Assembly (NCBI RefSeq): GCF_001401805.1
Contig: NZ_LKDW01000010.1
Span: 1 to 64,000 of the forward strand
From: Pseudoalteromonas sp. P1-25
Lineage (GTDB): Bacteria; Pseudomonadota; Gammaproteobacteria; Enterobacterales; Alteromonadaceae
Length of the DNA stretch: 64,000 bases
Reading direction: 5' to 3'
Shown: positions 56,189 to 64,000 of the stretch, piece by piece
Layout of the letters: each line of letters begins with the position of its first letter
Numbering within the stretch: position 1 is the stretch's first letter
Program-made: the position numbers and the translations under genes
Notes under the pieces: model-generated
Database searches by the model: none
Told to the model about the DNA's origin: nothing
Seen by the model: the letters and a program-made list of their open reading frames with translations, nothing else

Positions 56189-57318
56189 TGACAAATGATG
56201 TAATTGCACTTGCCCAAGCGCTTATTCAGCGCGAATCGGTCACCCCTGAGGACGCGGGTTGCCAGCCAATGATGAACGAGCGTTTAAAAGCTCTAGGCTT
56301 TAATATTGAGTCGTTATTTTTTACTGATACGCTCAACACTTGGGCCCGAAAAGGAAGTGAATCACCGCATTTTTGCTTTGCAGGCCATACCGATGTAGTC
56401 CCCACCGGCCCCGCATCAAACTGGCAGCACCCGCCTTTCTCAGGCTTAATTAAAGATGGTTTACTACATGGCCGAGGCGCAGCTGATATGAAGGGCTCTT
56501 TGGCGGCAATGCTTGTTGCGACTGAGCGTTTTGTAACTAAAAACCCAGATCATAAAGGCTCTATTTCATTTTTAATTACCTCTGATGAAGAAGGCCCCTT
56601 TATCAACGGCACAACCAAAGTAATAGATACACTTGAAGCACGCGGCGAAAAAATTGATATGTGCTTAGTGGGTGAGCCTTCATCGCGAGATATACTCGGT
56701 GATGTAGTAAAGAATGGCCGTCGAGGCTCCCTTACTGGCTTTTTAAAAGTAAAAGGTGTTCAAGGCCATGTAGCTTACCCACACTTAGCACAAAACCCAA
56801 TTCATTTGGCTGCTCCCGCCATTACTGAACTTAGCCAGACAGTGTGGGACAACGGCAATGAATTTTTCCCTGCAACCAGCTTCCAAGTATCAAATATAAA
56901 TGGTGGTACAGGTGCCGGTAATGTCATACCGGGCGAGCTTGAGGTGCAATTTAATTTTAGATTTAGTACCGAAGTAACTCATCAGCAATTACAAGAACGG
57001 GTCAATGCTATTTTACAAACGCATGCCTTAAACTACGAATTAAGCTGGATAGTAAACGGCTTGCCGTTTATAACAGAGCATGGTCCGTTAGTTGATGCCA
57101 CCGTAAATGCGATTAAATCTGTCACGGGGTTAACCACCAACCTCGAAACCACTGGGGGTACATCAGATGGACGCTTTATAGCGCAAACAGGCGCCAAAGT
57201 GATTGAACTAGGCCCGCGCAATGCCACTATTCATAAAGTAGATGAATGTGTAAGCACCGATGATTTAATCGCCTTAGCCGATATTTACGAGCAAATTTTA
57301 GAGCAACTGTTAACCTAA
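56188..57318 (+). CDS. dapE: succinyl-diaminopimelate desuccinylase
   Basis: DapE, a two-zinc enzyme, releases succinate from N-succinyl-LL-diaminopimelate in lysine and cell-wall synthesis. The 376-residue length is standard. Motifs are [12 protein letters not shown] (zinc His/Asp), [28 protein letters not shown] (catalytic Glu), [12 protein letters not shown], and [13 protein letters not shown] near the end. It overlaps yffB and the M15 gene by one base each. Confidence 0.96.
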   Translation: MTNDVIALAQALIQRESVTPEDAGCQPMMNERLKALGFNIESLFFTDTLNTWARKGSESPHFCFAGHTDVVPTGPASNWQHPPFSGLIKDGLLHGRGAADMKGSLAAMLVATERFVTKNPDHKGSISFLITSDEEGPFINGTTKVIDTLEARGEKIDMCLVGEPSSRDILGDVVKNGRRGSLTGFLKVKGVQGHVAYPHLAQNPIHLAAPAITELSQTVWDNGNEFFPATSFQVSNINGGTGAGNVIPGELEVQFNFRFSTEVTHQQLQERVNAILQTHALNYELSWIVNGLPFITEHGPLVDATVNAIKSVTGLTTNLETTGGTSDGRFIAQTGAKVIELGPRNATIHKVDECVSTDDLIALADIYEQILEQLLT

Positions 57319-58004
57319 TGGCACTCGATACAAATACATTAGCAATGTGTATCACTGGACAAAGTGATACACACCTCACTGAGATTCAATCGCATCGGTT
57401 ACATACTGATATTATTGATGACTTTTTAGCCCTGCAAAATGCCGCTACAAACGCTGGTTTTAAGCTCACCATTGCCTCAAGTTTTCGCGATTTCAATCGC
57501 CAAGCTATGATTTGGAATAACAAGTATTTAGGACTACGCCCTGTTTTTAATAAACAGCAGCAGGAAATTGATTTAAGCCAACTAAATGAGCTGGAAAAGT
57601 GCACGGCTATTATGCTCTATTCTGCTTTGCCAGGTGCTAGTCGGCATCATTTAGGCACTGACCTGGATGTGTATGATAGCGCCGCAATTGACGATGACTA
57701 TAAGCTGCAACTTACCCCTAATGAATACCAACATGAAGGACCCTTTGCACCACTGAGCCAGTGGCTTGATAATAATTTAGCAAAATATGGTTTTTATCGC
57801 CCCTACAAACAGGATTTAGGCGGTGTAGCACCTGAGCTTTGGCATATTAGCCATATTAAGCAATCTCAAGTGTTAGTAAGTGCATTGAGCGAAGCGATGC
57901 TTTACGAATGTATAAGCAACAGCGATTTAGAGGGTAAGTCAGCTATTTTAAATAATTTGCCCGCACTCTATAAACGCTTCATAACAAATGTAAGCCCACC
58001 TTAA
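57318..58004 (+). CDS. M15-family (VanY-like) D-Ala-D-Ala carboxypeptidase, no signal peptide
   Basis: The 228-residue protein has the LAS/M15 zinc site: SRHHLGTDLD (108-117, zinc His and Asp) and ELWHISH (catalytic Glu173, zinc His176), plus the substrate-side ASSFRDFNRQ. Such enzymes trim D-alanine from peptidoglycan stems. No signal peptide or membrane segment is present, so as annotated it would be cytoplasmic, unlike most carboxypeptidases. It could act on recycled or precursor peptides. Its start overlaps the dapE stop (TAATG), tying it to diaminopimelate supply. The end of the gene lies in a terminator hairpin. Confidence 0.85.
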   Translation: MALDTNTLAMCITGQSDTHLTEIQSHRLHTDIIDDFLALQNAATNAGFKLTIASSFRDFNRQAMIWNNKYLGLRPVFNKQQQEIDLSQLNELEKCTAIMLYSALPGASRHHLGTDLDVYDSAAIDDDYKLQLTPNEYQHEGPFAPLSQWLDNNLAKYGFYRPYKQDLGGVAPELWHISHIKQSQVLVSALSEAMLYECISNSDLEGKSAILNNLPALYKRFITNVSPP

Positions 58005-58020
58005 TAGGGCTTATTTTTTG
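57991..58020 (+). terminator. terminator overlapping coding ends
   Basis: The stem TAAGCCC/GGGCTTA (57991-58013) is followed by a T run. It includes the last codons of the M15 gene and the stop codon of the convergent DMT-transporter gene. Confidence 0.8.
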
Positions 58021-58874
58021 TTTAAAATAAAGACCAAAACAGCACCTAAAATCAGCGAGCTTGCTATTAAAAACTCAAAAGTAAGTTGCTCAGATAAAAA
58101 TATAACCCCAGCAAATGCTGCAAGTACAGGCACACATAACTGTACAACCGCCGCCTGTGTACTTTTAAGTAGTGGCATGGCCACATACCAAATGCTGTAA
58201 CCTATGCCTGATGCAATAGCGCCCGAAGCGCAGGCTAGCAGCACGCCTTCTATACTCACTGTTTTTAAATAACTTATTGCTACAATTAATAAAACAGGAA
58301 TAGCCACTAAACTTCTTATAAAATTAAAGGCGGTGGTACGCAAAGGAGATACACACGCTTTACCGCGTATACTGTAAACACCCCATGCAACGCCACTGAG
58401 CGCCATAAGCGATGCCCCTAACAAAGAAGGCACTGCGGCAGAGGGCAACATTAAATATATAAATCCAGCTAATGCGACAAAAAAAGCCCCCCACTGCAAC
58501 TTACTCAGCTGCTCTTTTTTATATATGCCCCAACCAATCATGGTAAGTTGCACCGCCGAAAATAAAATGAGCGCACCGGTGCCCGTATCAAGCTCTATAT
58601 AAGCAATAGAAAAACAAAGTGCATATATCAATAAACTAATACTGCTACGCCAACTTCCCGTATCGCTTAAAATAGCGTTATTAAGCATGCCCTTACGTTT
58701 TAGATTATACGTATATGCAGCCATAATTGCCCCTAAACAAATGGCTCCGCTCAGTAGTCTAATTAGAGTAAAATTCCACGCATCAATATACCCTTGCGCG
58801 AGCGCCATACGGCAAAGTAAAGAGTTTGCCGCAAAGGCAATTAATGCAACTAGGGTGTATAACGTGGCTTTCAA
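58011..58874 (-). CDS. EamA/DMT-family exporter
   Basis: The 287-residue inner-membrane protein has about ten membrane segments in two EamA repeats, with FAANSLLCRMALAQGYIDAWNFTLIRLLSGA in the first and SGAIASGIGYSIWYVAMPLLKSTQAAVVQLCVPVLAAFAGVIFLSE in the second. The family exports amino acids, nucleosides or drugs; the substrate here is unknown. The start is a TTG with AAGGAG about 5 bases upstream. Confidence 0.87.
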   Translation of the reverse strand: MKATLYTLVALIAFAANSLLCRMALAQGYIDAWNFTLIRLLSGAICLGAIMAAYTYNLKRKGMLNNAILSDTGSWRSSISLLIYALCFSIAYIELDTGTGALILFSAVQLTMIGWGIYKKEQLSKLQWGAFFVALAGFIYLMLPSAAVPSLLGASLMALSGVAWGVYSIRGKACVSPLRTTAFNFIRSLVAIPVLLIVAISYLKTVSIEGVLLACASGAIASGIGYSIWYVAMPLLKSTQAAVVQLCVPVLAAFAGVIFLSEQLTFEFLIASSLILGAVLVFILNKK

Positions 58875-59249
58875 AATCGCTCCTTAGCTAAAACCTTACA
58901 ATGAGATGCTTTAAATTGGCTTGCTTAGCCAGCTGTGTATTTAAGCAGCTGAGCCATTTAGCTGTAAAGCCGCATTATTGTATTTACTATACTTTTAATC
59001 GATTCTTTATAACTTTCTATACTGCCAAATTGCTGTAATTACACGCCTCTCCTCACATATTCACAGGCTATTCATGATGATTTGCCTACCTTAAATACAC
59101 GCCCTACGCGTGCTGACCTTAGGGAGAATAGCTTTTAATCCTCACCGGTCTATATGCCCTAAAGTAGGCTACGCTTTTTTACACTATTTCACACAAATCT
59201 AAAACCAGAGTATGTTAATCTTTAAAACCTAACTATATAGGAGTGCTCA
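58875..59249. other. intergenic region before the lpoB operon
   Basis: This 375-bp region separates divergent genes. I see short inverted repeats and AGGAG before the downstream start, but no convincing gene, operator or RNA. Confidence 0.5.
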
Positions 59250-60614
59250 GTGCGCCAAAGTATAATTTTAAGTGTTTGTTTTATATTAAGTGGATGCAGC
59301 ACCATAGGCTTTAATGATTTATTTAACGACTATGCAAGCCAAATGACGCCCGTAAGAAACGCAATTCAAAATAACAATATTGAACAGGCCAAATCACTTA
59401 TTGCAAATAACAGTAAATTACACAGTAGCTATTTACTGAACCAATTAGAGCAAGCCCGTTTGAAAGACCTTGCTAACGAGCAAAGTGTTTCACAACAACA
59501 ATTTGAAAATGTATACACCCAGGTACAAACAAAACGAGAAGCTGCCAAAATTCAACTAAGTGCTGGGCTTGAACAAAGTAATGCTTTATTTACTAACGAT
59601 TCTGCCATTACTTATGTACCACCGGCATATGAAATGAGCATGCTACATAGCTACAAAGCGCTTAATTATGTATACAACAATGATTTAGAAAGCGCCTTGG
59701 TTGAGATACGCCGCGCTAACAAAGTACAAGTAGATGCACTTGCTGATAATCAAACACAAATAAACGACACAATAGAGCAAGCACAACAGCATTACCCAAG
59801 TATGAGTAATGTGACACGCGATATAAAAAATGGTTTTCAAAATGCTTTTACGTTTTATTTATCTGCACTGTTGTACCAACGTGATAAACAATATGATGAC
59901 GCTTACATCGACTATAAAAAAGCATTAGAGATTCAACCTGATAATCACTACTTACAGCAAGATGTAATGCGATTAGCAAAAAAACAAGGTTTTAGCCAAG
60001 ATTTAGAAGAGTTTGAACGCCGCTTTAGTCCATTACAACCCTTCCCCTCTGCACACGGTGAAGTGGTTATATTGGTTGAACAAGGCTTAGTGCCTAAACA
60101 AGATGAATTTAAACTACGCTTACCTATTTACACCTCAGGTGGCGATGCGCGTTTTTACAGTTTAGCCATGCCAGTTTATAAAGATAATGCGTTTGTACCT
60201 AATATTAATAGCGTAAATATAAATTCGCAAAATTTAGAACTTGACCCATTAGTGCATATAGAAGCATTAGCAGCTAAAACATTAGAGCAGCAAATACCGG
60301 CTCGTGTATCTAGGCAAGTATTGCGTTTGGTAGCCAAAGAAAAAGTGCGCGCAGAGCTTGCGCGTAGCACAGGCGATGTAGGCAATATTATTGCTAATAT
60401 TTACAATTTGGCGTCTGAGCAGGCCGATACACGCAGCTGGCTTACTTTACCTAATCAAATAAGCGTGGCACGAAGCAGTTTAAATGCAGGGTCGCATTCA
60501 CTTTTAATAGGCAACCATGCGCCTATTAATTTTACCGTTAGTAAGCAAGGGTTAACCTTAATTTACCTAACCTCTATTAATAACTACTTTAACTACCATG
60601 TGGTTCAACTTTAG
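59250..60614 (+). CDS. COG3014-family TPR-like lipoprotein
   Basis: The 454-residue product starts at a GTG with AGGAG six bases upstream and has a lipoprotein signal (CFILSGC, Cys16). Residues about 30-255 are helical with TPR-like units (HSYKALNYVYNNDLESALVEIRRANKVQ, AYIDYKKALEIQPDNHYLQQDV), and the C-terminal part is a beta-rich domain. The family has no assigned function but repeatedly precedes ycfL and lpoB, so a role with the LpoB-PBP1b peptidoglycan machinery is plausible. It is the first of four genes on one strand. Confidence 0.85.
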   Translation: MRQSIILSVCFILSGCSTIGFNDLFNDYASQMTPVRNAIQNNNIEQAKSLIANNSKLHSSYLLNQLEQARLKDLANEQSVSQQQFENVYTQVQTKREAAKIQLSAGLEQSNALFTNDSAITYVPPAYEMSMLHSYKALNYVYNNDLESALVEIRRANKVQVDALADNQTQINDTIEQAQQHYPSMSNVTRDIKNGFQNAFTFYLSALLYQRDKQYDDAYIDYKKALEIQPDNHYLQQDVMRLAKKQGFSQDLEEFERRFSPLQPFPSAHGEVVILVEQGLVPKQDEFKLRLPIYTSGGDARFYSLAMPVYKDNAFVPNINSVNINSQNLELDPLVHIEALAAKTLEQQIPARVSRQVLRLVAKEKVRAELARSTGDVGNIIANIYNLASEQADTRSWLTLPNQISVARSSLNAGSHSLLIGNHAPINFTVSKQGLTLIYLTSINNYFNYHVVQL

Positions 60615-60622
60615 GAGTCATC

Positions 60623-61048
60623 ATGAAATATACTTTGCCATTAGTGGCCGCATTAATGCTTGGGGCATGTGCAAGCCAACCTGATACATCAGGTATTTCG
60701 GTTGAGCAAAGCAAAAATACATTTAACGAACAGTTACATGTTGATAATCCTGCTCTAGGTGAAAAGCTTGCCATTACCGATGTGAAAACACGCCAAACAA
60801 ACCAGTTAACCGACGTGGTAGTAACACTAAGCAGCCAATATAAAAAATCGCAATATTTACAGTATCAGTTTAATTGGTACGACAAAGATGGTTTTGTAAT
60901 TAAAGGAAACCACTCACCTTGGCAAGCCTTAACACTGTTTGGTTTTTCTAAAACACAATTAGCCGGCTTAGCGCCTACACCGGATGCGGTTACATTTTCG
61001 CTTGCTGTAAGAGAAGTGTCGACCGACGCACAAGAATTTAAAGAATAA
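60623..61048 (+). CDS. ycfL: YcfL-family lipoprotein (DUF1425)
   Basis: The 141-residue lipoprotein (LMLGAC, Cys16) carries a beta-sandwich-like DUF1425 domain (LQYQFNWYDKDGFVIKGNHSPWQALTLFG). In enterics ycfL also lies next to lpoB. Function is unknown. AGGAG precedes the start, 8 bases after the previous gene. Confidence 0.88.
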   Translation: MKYTLPLVAALMLGACASQPDTSGISVEQSKNTFNEQLHVDNPALGEKLAITDVKTRQTNQLTDVVVTLSSQYKKSQYLQYQFNWYDKDGFVIKGNHSPWQALTLFGFSKTQLAGLAPTPDAVTFSLAVREVSTDAQEFKE

Positions 61049-61059
61049 GGGTTATAAAG

Positions 61060-61677
61060 ATGATCACTACGCAATTTAAAACGTTATCAAGTTATGCTGC
61101 TATTGGCCTTAGCGCACTCATTTTAAGCGGTTGTGCTAATAAAGCCGTAGTCAGTTACGGTGATGCACAAGCTGTAGAAACCACCGATATAAACTTTGGC
61201 TCTACCGATTTGCAAAAAGTAGCCAGCCAAATGACCGACTCACTGCTTAGCTCGCCCGTTGTTGGCACAATGACACAAAATAAACGCCCAGTGGTGTTTG
61301 TTGAGCGCATTAAAAATAAAACTAGCGAACACATAGATACCGAATCTATCACCGACTCAATCTCAACGCAGTTATTACGCAGCGGTAAATTTCGTTTTGT
61401 TGACATGACCCGCGTTGAATCAGTACGTGAGCAGCTTAACTTTCAAAATGAAGATGCGCTCGTAAACCCAGCCACAGCTGTAGCCTTTGGAAAACAAATT
61501 GGTGCGCAATACATGCTATATGGCAACCTTTCGAGCATTGTTAAGTCAAATGCCGATAAATCTGATGTGTATTACAAATTTACAATGCGCTTAATGGATA
61601 TGGAAAGTGGCCTAGTAGAGTGGGCAGACGAAACTGAAATTCGTAAAACGAAAGAAAAATCGACATTTGGTTGGTAA
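61060..61677 (+). CDS. lpoB: penicillin-binding protein activator LpoB
   Basis: LpoB is an outer-membrane lipoprotein that reaches through the periplasm to stimulate PBP1b. The 205-residue product has a lipoprotein signal (ALILSGC, Cys25), a linker, and the LpoB fold: RPVVFVERIKNKTSEHIDTESITDSISTQLLRSGKFRFVD, GAQYMLYGNLSSI, VYYKFTMRLMDMESGLVEWADETEIRK. The linker (26-65) is short, which may reflect a thinner periplasmic reach than in E. coli. Third gene of the lipoprotein operon. Confidence 0.92.
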   Translation: MITTQFKTLSSYAAIGLSALILSGCANKAVVSYGDAQAVETTDINFGSTDLQKVASQMTDSLLSSPVVGTMTQNKRPVVFVERIKNKTSEHIDTESITDSISTQLLRSGKFRFVDMTRVESVREQLNFQNEDALVNPATAVAFGKQIGAQYMLYGNLSSIVKSNADKSDVYYKFTMRLMDMESGLVEWADETEIRKTKEKSTFGW

Positions 61678-61733
61678 TAACCCCCACGCAAAGGCTAAAT
61701 ATTGCCTTTGCGTAGCACCAACAGGAGACATCT

Positions 61734-62201
61734 ATGAAAGCCTTAACCATAGCAATGTGTGCATTGCTCACACTCAGTGCACCCAGTTTTGCAAACTATG
61801 AGCGAAACAAAGCCGTGCCCGTGCAGCAAGTGTTATTTGGTGATGTAAAATCTGTTCGCAAAATAACTGAGCAAGAACTCGTCCAAGATAAGAACAGTGG
61901 TTGGAAAACCTTTGGCGGTGCCCTACTTGGCGGTGTTGTAGGTAATCAGTTTGGTGGTGGAAGCGGGCGAACGGTCGCCACTATTTTGGGTTCTGTAATT
62001 GGTGGTAGTGTTGCCCATAATAATCAGCAAAACAGTTATTATAAACAAACGCACCTAGTCGAATTACTGATTCAAGTAGAAAACGGCGACCAATACATGG
62101 TGGTACAAGACCAAGATCAGTCAATGCGCTTTAGTAAAGGTGATAACGTACGCCTTGTTTATTTAAGTGATAATACTGTAAGAGTAGACCGCGCTTACTA
62201 A
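61734..62201 (+). CDS. glycine-zipper (SlyB/17-kDa-type) envelope protein
   Basis: The 155-residue product has a cleavable signal (LLTLSAPSFA) and no lipobox cysteine. Its centre is a two-helix glycine zipper: FGGALLGGVVGNQFGGGSGRTVATILGSVIGGSVAHN. The C-terminal part is beta-rich (HLVELLIQVENGDQYMVVQDQ). It resembles the SlyB/OsmB-like glycine-zipper family that inserts into or stabilises the outer membrane. It is probably the last gene of the lpoB operon, 56 bases on, with a terminator after it. Confidence 0.82.
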   Translation: MKALTIAMCALLTLSAPSFANYERNKAVPVQQVLFGDVKSVRKITEQELVQDKNSGWKTFGGALLGGVVGNQFGGGSGRTVATILGSVIGGSVAHNNQQNSYYKQTHLVELLIQVENGDQYMVVQDQDQSMRFSKGDNVRLVYLSDNTVRVDRAY

Positions 62202-62233
62202 CAAACCGTACCAGCATTTTCACTTTAATAAAA

Positions 62234-62254
62234 AACGAGCTATTTAAGCTCGTT
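62234..62254. terminator. bidirectional terminator
   Basis: The stem AACGAGCT/AGCTCGTT lies between the convergent glycine-zipper gene and alaA, with A and T runs on either side. Confidence 0.9.
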
Positions 62255-62285
62255 TTTTATTTTACAACGCGTTAGTTTGAATTAA

Positions 62286-63503
62286 CTAAACTTGGCGATA
62301 GTCTTTAAAAAAGCGCTGCATTTTAAGCATGGCACTAGACAAATCATCCTTATTAGGTAAAAACACCAATCTAAAGTGATCAGGCTCAGGCCAGTTAAAT
62401 GCTCGCCCATGTACGAGTAATATTTTTTCTGCTTTGAGTAAATCAAACATCATTTTTTCATCATCAGTGACATTAAAATGCGCTGTGTCTACTTTGGCAA
62501 ACGCGTAAAGCGCCCCTTTTGGCTTTTTACAACTTATACCTTCAATCGCATTAAGCCCACGCCAAGCAATATCACGTTGAACATACAATCGCCCGCCTGG
62601 GTCTATTAAGCTGTCTATTGATTGTACGCCACCCAATGCTTGTTGAATTGCATATTGAGCTGGCACATTGGCACACAAGCGCATAGACGATAAAATATCT
62701 AGCCCTTTACTTAGATCTTCCATTGCTGAGGTGCGCCCACTTAGTACCATCCACCCCATGCGTATACCTGCCGCACGATAAGTTTTAGCTAACCCATTAA
62801 AGGTAATGATAGGTACGTCATCACACAGTGCACCAATAGAGGTATGGGTAATGCCATCATATAAAATCTTTTCGTAGATTTCATCGCTAAGCAATAACAG
62901 CTTATGCTCGCGTGCTACATTAATTAACTCTTTTAATAAATCGTCACTATAAACCGCGCCAGTAGGATTATTGGGATTAATTAGCACAAGTGCTTTGGTT
63001 TTTGACGTAATTTTGCTTTTTATATCTGCAATATCAGGAAACCAATCTTGTTCTTCATCGCACAAGTAATGAACAGGGTTGCCGCCCGCTAATTTAACTG
63101 ACGCAGTCCACAGCGGGTAATCAGGTGCTGGAATAAGCACTTCGTCATCGTTATTTAATAGCGCTTGGGTGATCATTTGAATAAGTTCACTCACCCCATT
63201 ACCAATATAAATATTATCAACATCAAGGTTATGTAAACCCCGTTGCTGATAATGCTGATAAACCGCTACACGAGCTGAGTATAAACCTTTAGAGTCGCAA
63301 TAGCCCTGAGCCGAGTACAAATTACGAATAATATCGCGGTGCATGTCCTCTGGCATATCAAAACCAAATGCAGCAGGGTTACCAATATTAAGTTTTAGTA
63401 CTTTCTGACCCTCGTCCTCCATTTTTTTGGCTTGCGCTAAAACCGGCCCACGAATGTCATAGCATACACCTTCTAATTTGTGACTCTTTTTAATATCTGA
63501 CAT
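62286..63503 (-). CDS. alaA: glutamate-pyruvate aminotransferase AlaA
   Basis: AlaA makes alanine from pyruvate and glutamate using pyridoxal phosphate. The 405-residue product matches the YfbQ/AlaA type: GPVLAQAKKMEDEGQKVLKLNIGNPAAFGFDMPED, INPNNPTGAVYSDDLL, LLSDEIYEKILYD, the PLP lysine in FNGLAKTYRAAGIRMGWM, and FRLVFLPN. It stands alone with a terminator shared with the opposing gene. Confidence 0.93.
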   Translation of the reverse strand: MSDIKKSHKLEGVCYDIRGPVLAQAKKMEDEGQKVLKLNIGNPAAFGFDMPEDMHRDIIRNLYSAQGYCDSKGLYSARVAVYQHYQQRGLHNLDVDNIYIGNGVSELIQMITQALLNNDDEVLIPAPDYPLWTASVKLAGGNPVHYLCDEEQDWFPDIADIKSKITSKTKALVLINPNNPTGAVYSDDLLKELINVAREHKLLLLSDEIYEKILYDGITHTSIGALCDDVPIITFNGLAKTYRAAGIRMGWMVLSGRTSAMEDLSKGLDILSSMRLCANVPAQYAIQQALGGVQSIDSLIDPGGRLYVQRDIAWRGLNAIEGISCKKPKGALYAFAKVDTAHFNVTDDEKMMFDLLKAEKILLVHGRAFNWPEPDHFRLVFLPNKDDLSSAMLKMQRFFKDYRQV

Positions 63504-63743
63504 TTTTACCTCTTTGCGGCGAACTGGCTTTATAGTATAAAAATTAAACTTAGTAATGCGAGGGGTATAATCGTTAAAATTGTGGTATCAGCCCAAGGAT
63601 GCTCCTTAGGCTATGCGATCTTTAATTTATTATCGAGAGGCCAAACACGCACTAAACGGTTCTAAGACTACCCTAGTAAAGGCGTAAAATGCTAGCGTAA
63701 TTAGTTGCTTAGTACTGAAATAAATTCACGTTGGCAAATAATG

Positions 63744-64000
63744 CTAGTTAGCCTCTAGCCAAGCTCTTAACTGCGCTTGTGAACCACTTACTTGAGCTAA
63801 CAAATCAGTAGATGCGTTAACTGCTTTTTCTACATTATCTTGATTTAAATTAAGCTCAACTTCTCGGGCCACCTCAGATAAACTCGTCGCACCAAACTGA
63901 GCTGCATTCGATTTTAAACTATGGGCGTGACGTATAGCCGCTTCTTTATCGTTACCAATAGTCGCTATTACTTCATTTGCAAGGCGCTCGAACTCACTAC
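63744..64000 (-). CDS. Hpt-domain protein, 3' end only
   Basis: An open frame enters from the right edge and ends at a TAG at 63744-63746. It reads SEFERLANEVIATIGNDKEAAIRHAHSLKSNAAQFGA and continues to ...LRAWLEAN. HAHSLKSNAAQFGA is the histidine-phosphotransfer (Hpt) signature, with the first His of HSLKSNA as phosphate acceptor. The gene is probably a phosphorelay protein or a hybrid sensor kinase with a terminal Hpt domain. Only about 84 codons are visible, so the rest cannot be named. Confidence 0.8.
   Translation of the reverse strand, partial: SEFERLANEVIATIGNDKEAAIRHAHSLKSNAAQFGATSLSEVAREVELNLNQDNVEKAVNASTDLLAQVSGSQAQLRAWLEAN

Noticed and set aside
58899..59039. Short ORF beginning ATGAGATGC upstream of the lpoB operon
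   Set aside because: It has about 46 codons, no ribosome-binding site and no recognisable signal or domain.
63590..63612. Hairpin between alaA and the Hpt gene
   Set aside because: The stem has a mismatch and no T run follows in either direction, so I could not call it a terminator.
1..64000. CRISPR arrays, tRNA or rRNA genes, complete insertion sequences or prophage
   Set aside because: No regularly spaced repeats, cloverleaf-like or rRNA-like stretches, transposases, integrases or phage structural genes were seen.

Overview
The window looks like a chromosomal segment of a marine gammaproteobacterium of the Alteromonadales, most like Pseudoalteromonas. Reasons are the AT-rich DNA, the gene orders yfbV|ackA-pta, yffB-dapE and topA/sohB/yciK/rluB, the COG3014-ycfL-lpoB operon, and a TonB-receptor starch locus joined to Entner-Doudoroff genes. 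The genus is inferred from protein style and synteny; no rRNA or tRNA gene is present.

Layout. (1) 1-1860: a small accessory patch. It holds a 5'-truncated phnA/yjdM remnant, two REP-like palindromes in opposite orientation, a 14-bp inverted repeat around an orphan membrane-anchored protein gene, and an orphan lipoprotein gene. (2) 1875-5800: a GreA-like factor, then secF and secD preceded by a 153-codon gene. Its product has a signal peptide and ends in a sequence closely resembling the VemP translation-arrest motif of Vibrio. The vemP-secD leader can fold so that the secD ribosome-binding site pairs with the sequence starting at the vemP stop codon. This is the best candidate for an unusual system in the window. 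(3) 5899-9877: an Atm1-type ABC exporter, a YeeN/YebC-family protein and a leucine-rich-repeat protein kinase. (4) 9947-31633: sugar catabolism. edd-eda-gap and glk-lacI carry perfect copies of one operator (TGACACCGGTGTCA, three sites). The starch/maltodextrin genes (TonB receptor, halogenase-like flavoprotein, two exported GH13 enzymes, an SLC45-type transporter, a GH15 glucoamylase and a cytoplasmic GH13 alpha-glucosidase) carry a second operator (consensus CTGCATACGTATGCAG, three sites). Two LacI-family regulators lie between the two groups. (5) 31755-48118: a diluted topA...sohB...yciK-rluB-scpB neighbourhood with a large Ig-like lipoprotein, a dicarboxylate/amino-acid symporter, a VolA-like lipase, a four-EF-hand lipoprotein and a DUF3718 protein inserted. 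(6) 48360-54725: xthA, a membrane protein, rlmA, yfbV, ackA and pta. (7) 54952-58004: a packed five-gene unit (ACT protein, an EIIA-Glc-like protein lacking both active histidines, yffB, dapE, and an M15 peptidase without a signal peptide), preceded by perfect DnaA boxes. (8) 58011-64000: a DMT exporter, the LpoB lipoprotein operon, alaA, and the 3' end of a gene with an Hpt domain.

How it works together. Starch is degraded at the surface and in the periplasm, and the oligosaccharides enter through the TonB receptor and the MFS transporter. Cytoplasmic alpha-glucosidase releases glucose, Glk phosphorylates it, and Edd, Eda and Gap take it to pyruvate and 1,3-bisphosphoglycerate. Pta and AckA handle acetate overflow. 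Most operons end in clear intrinsic terminators, many of them shared by convergent genes.
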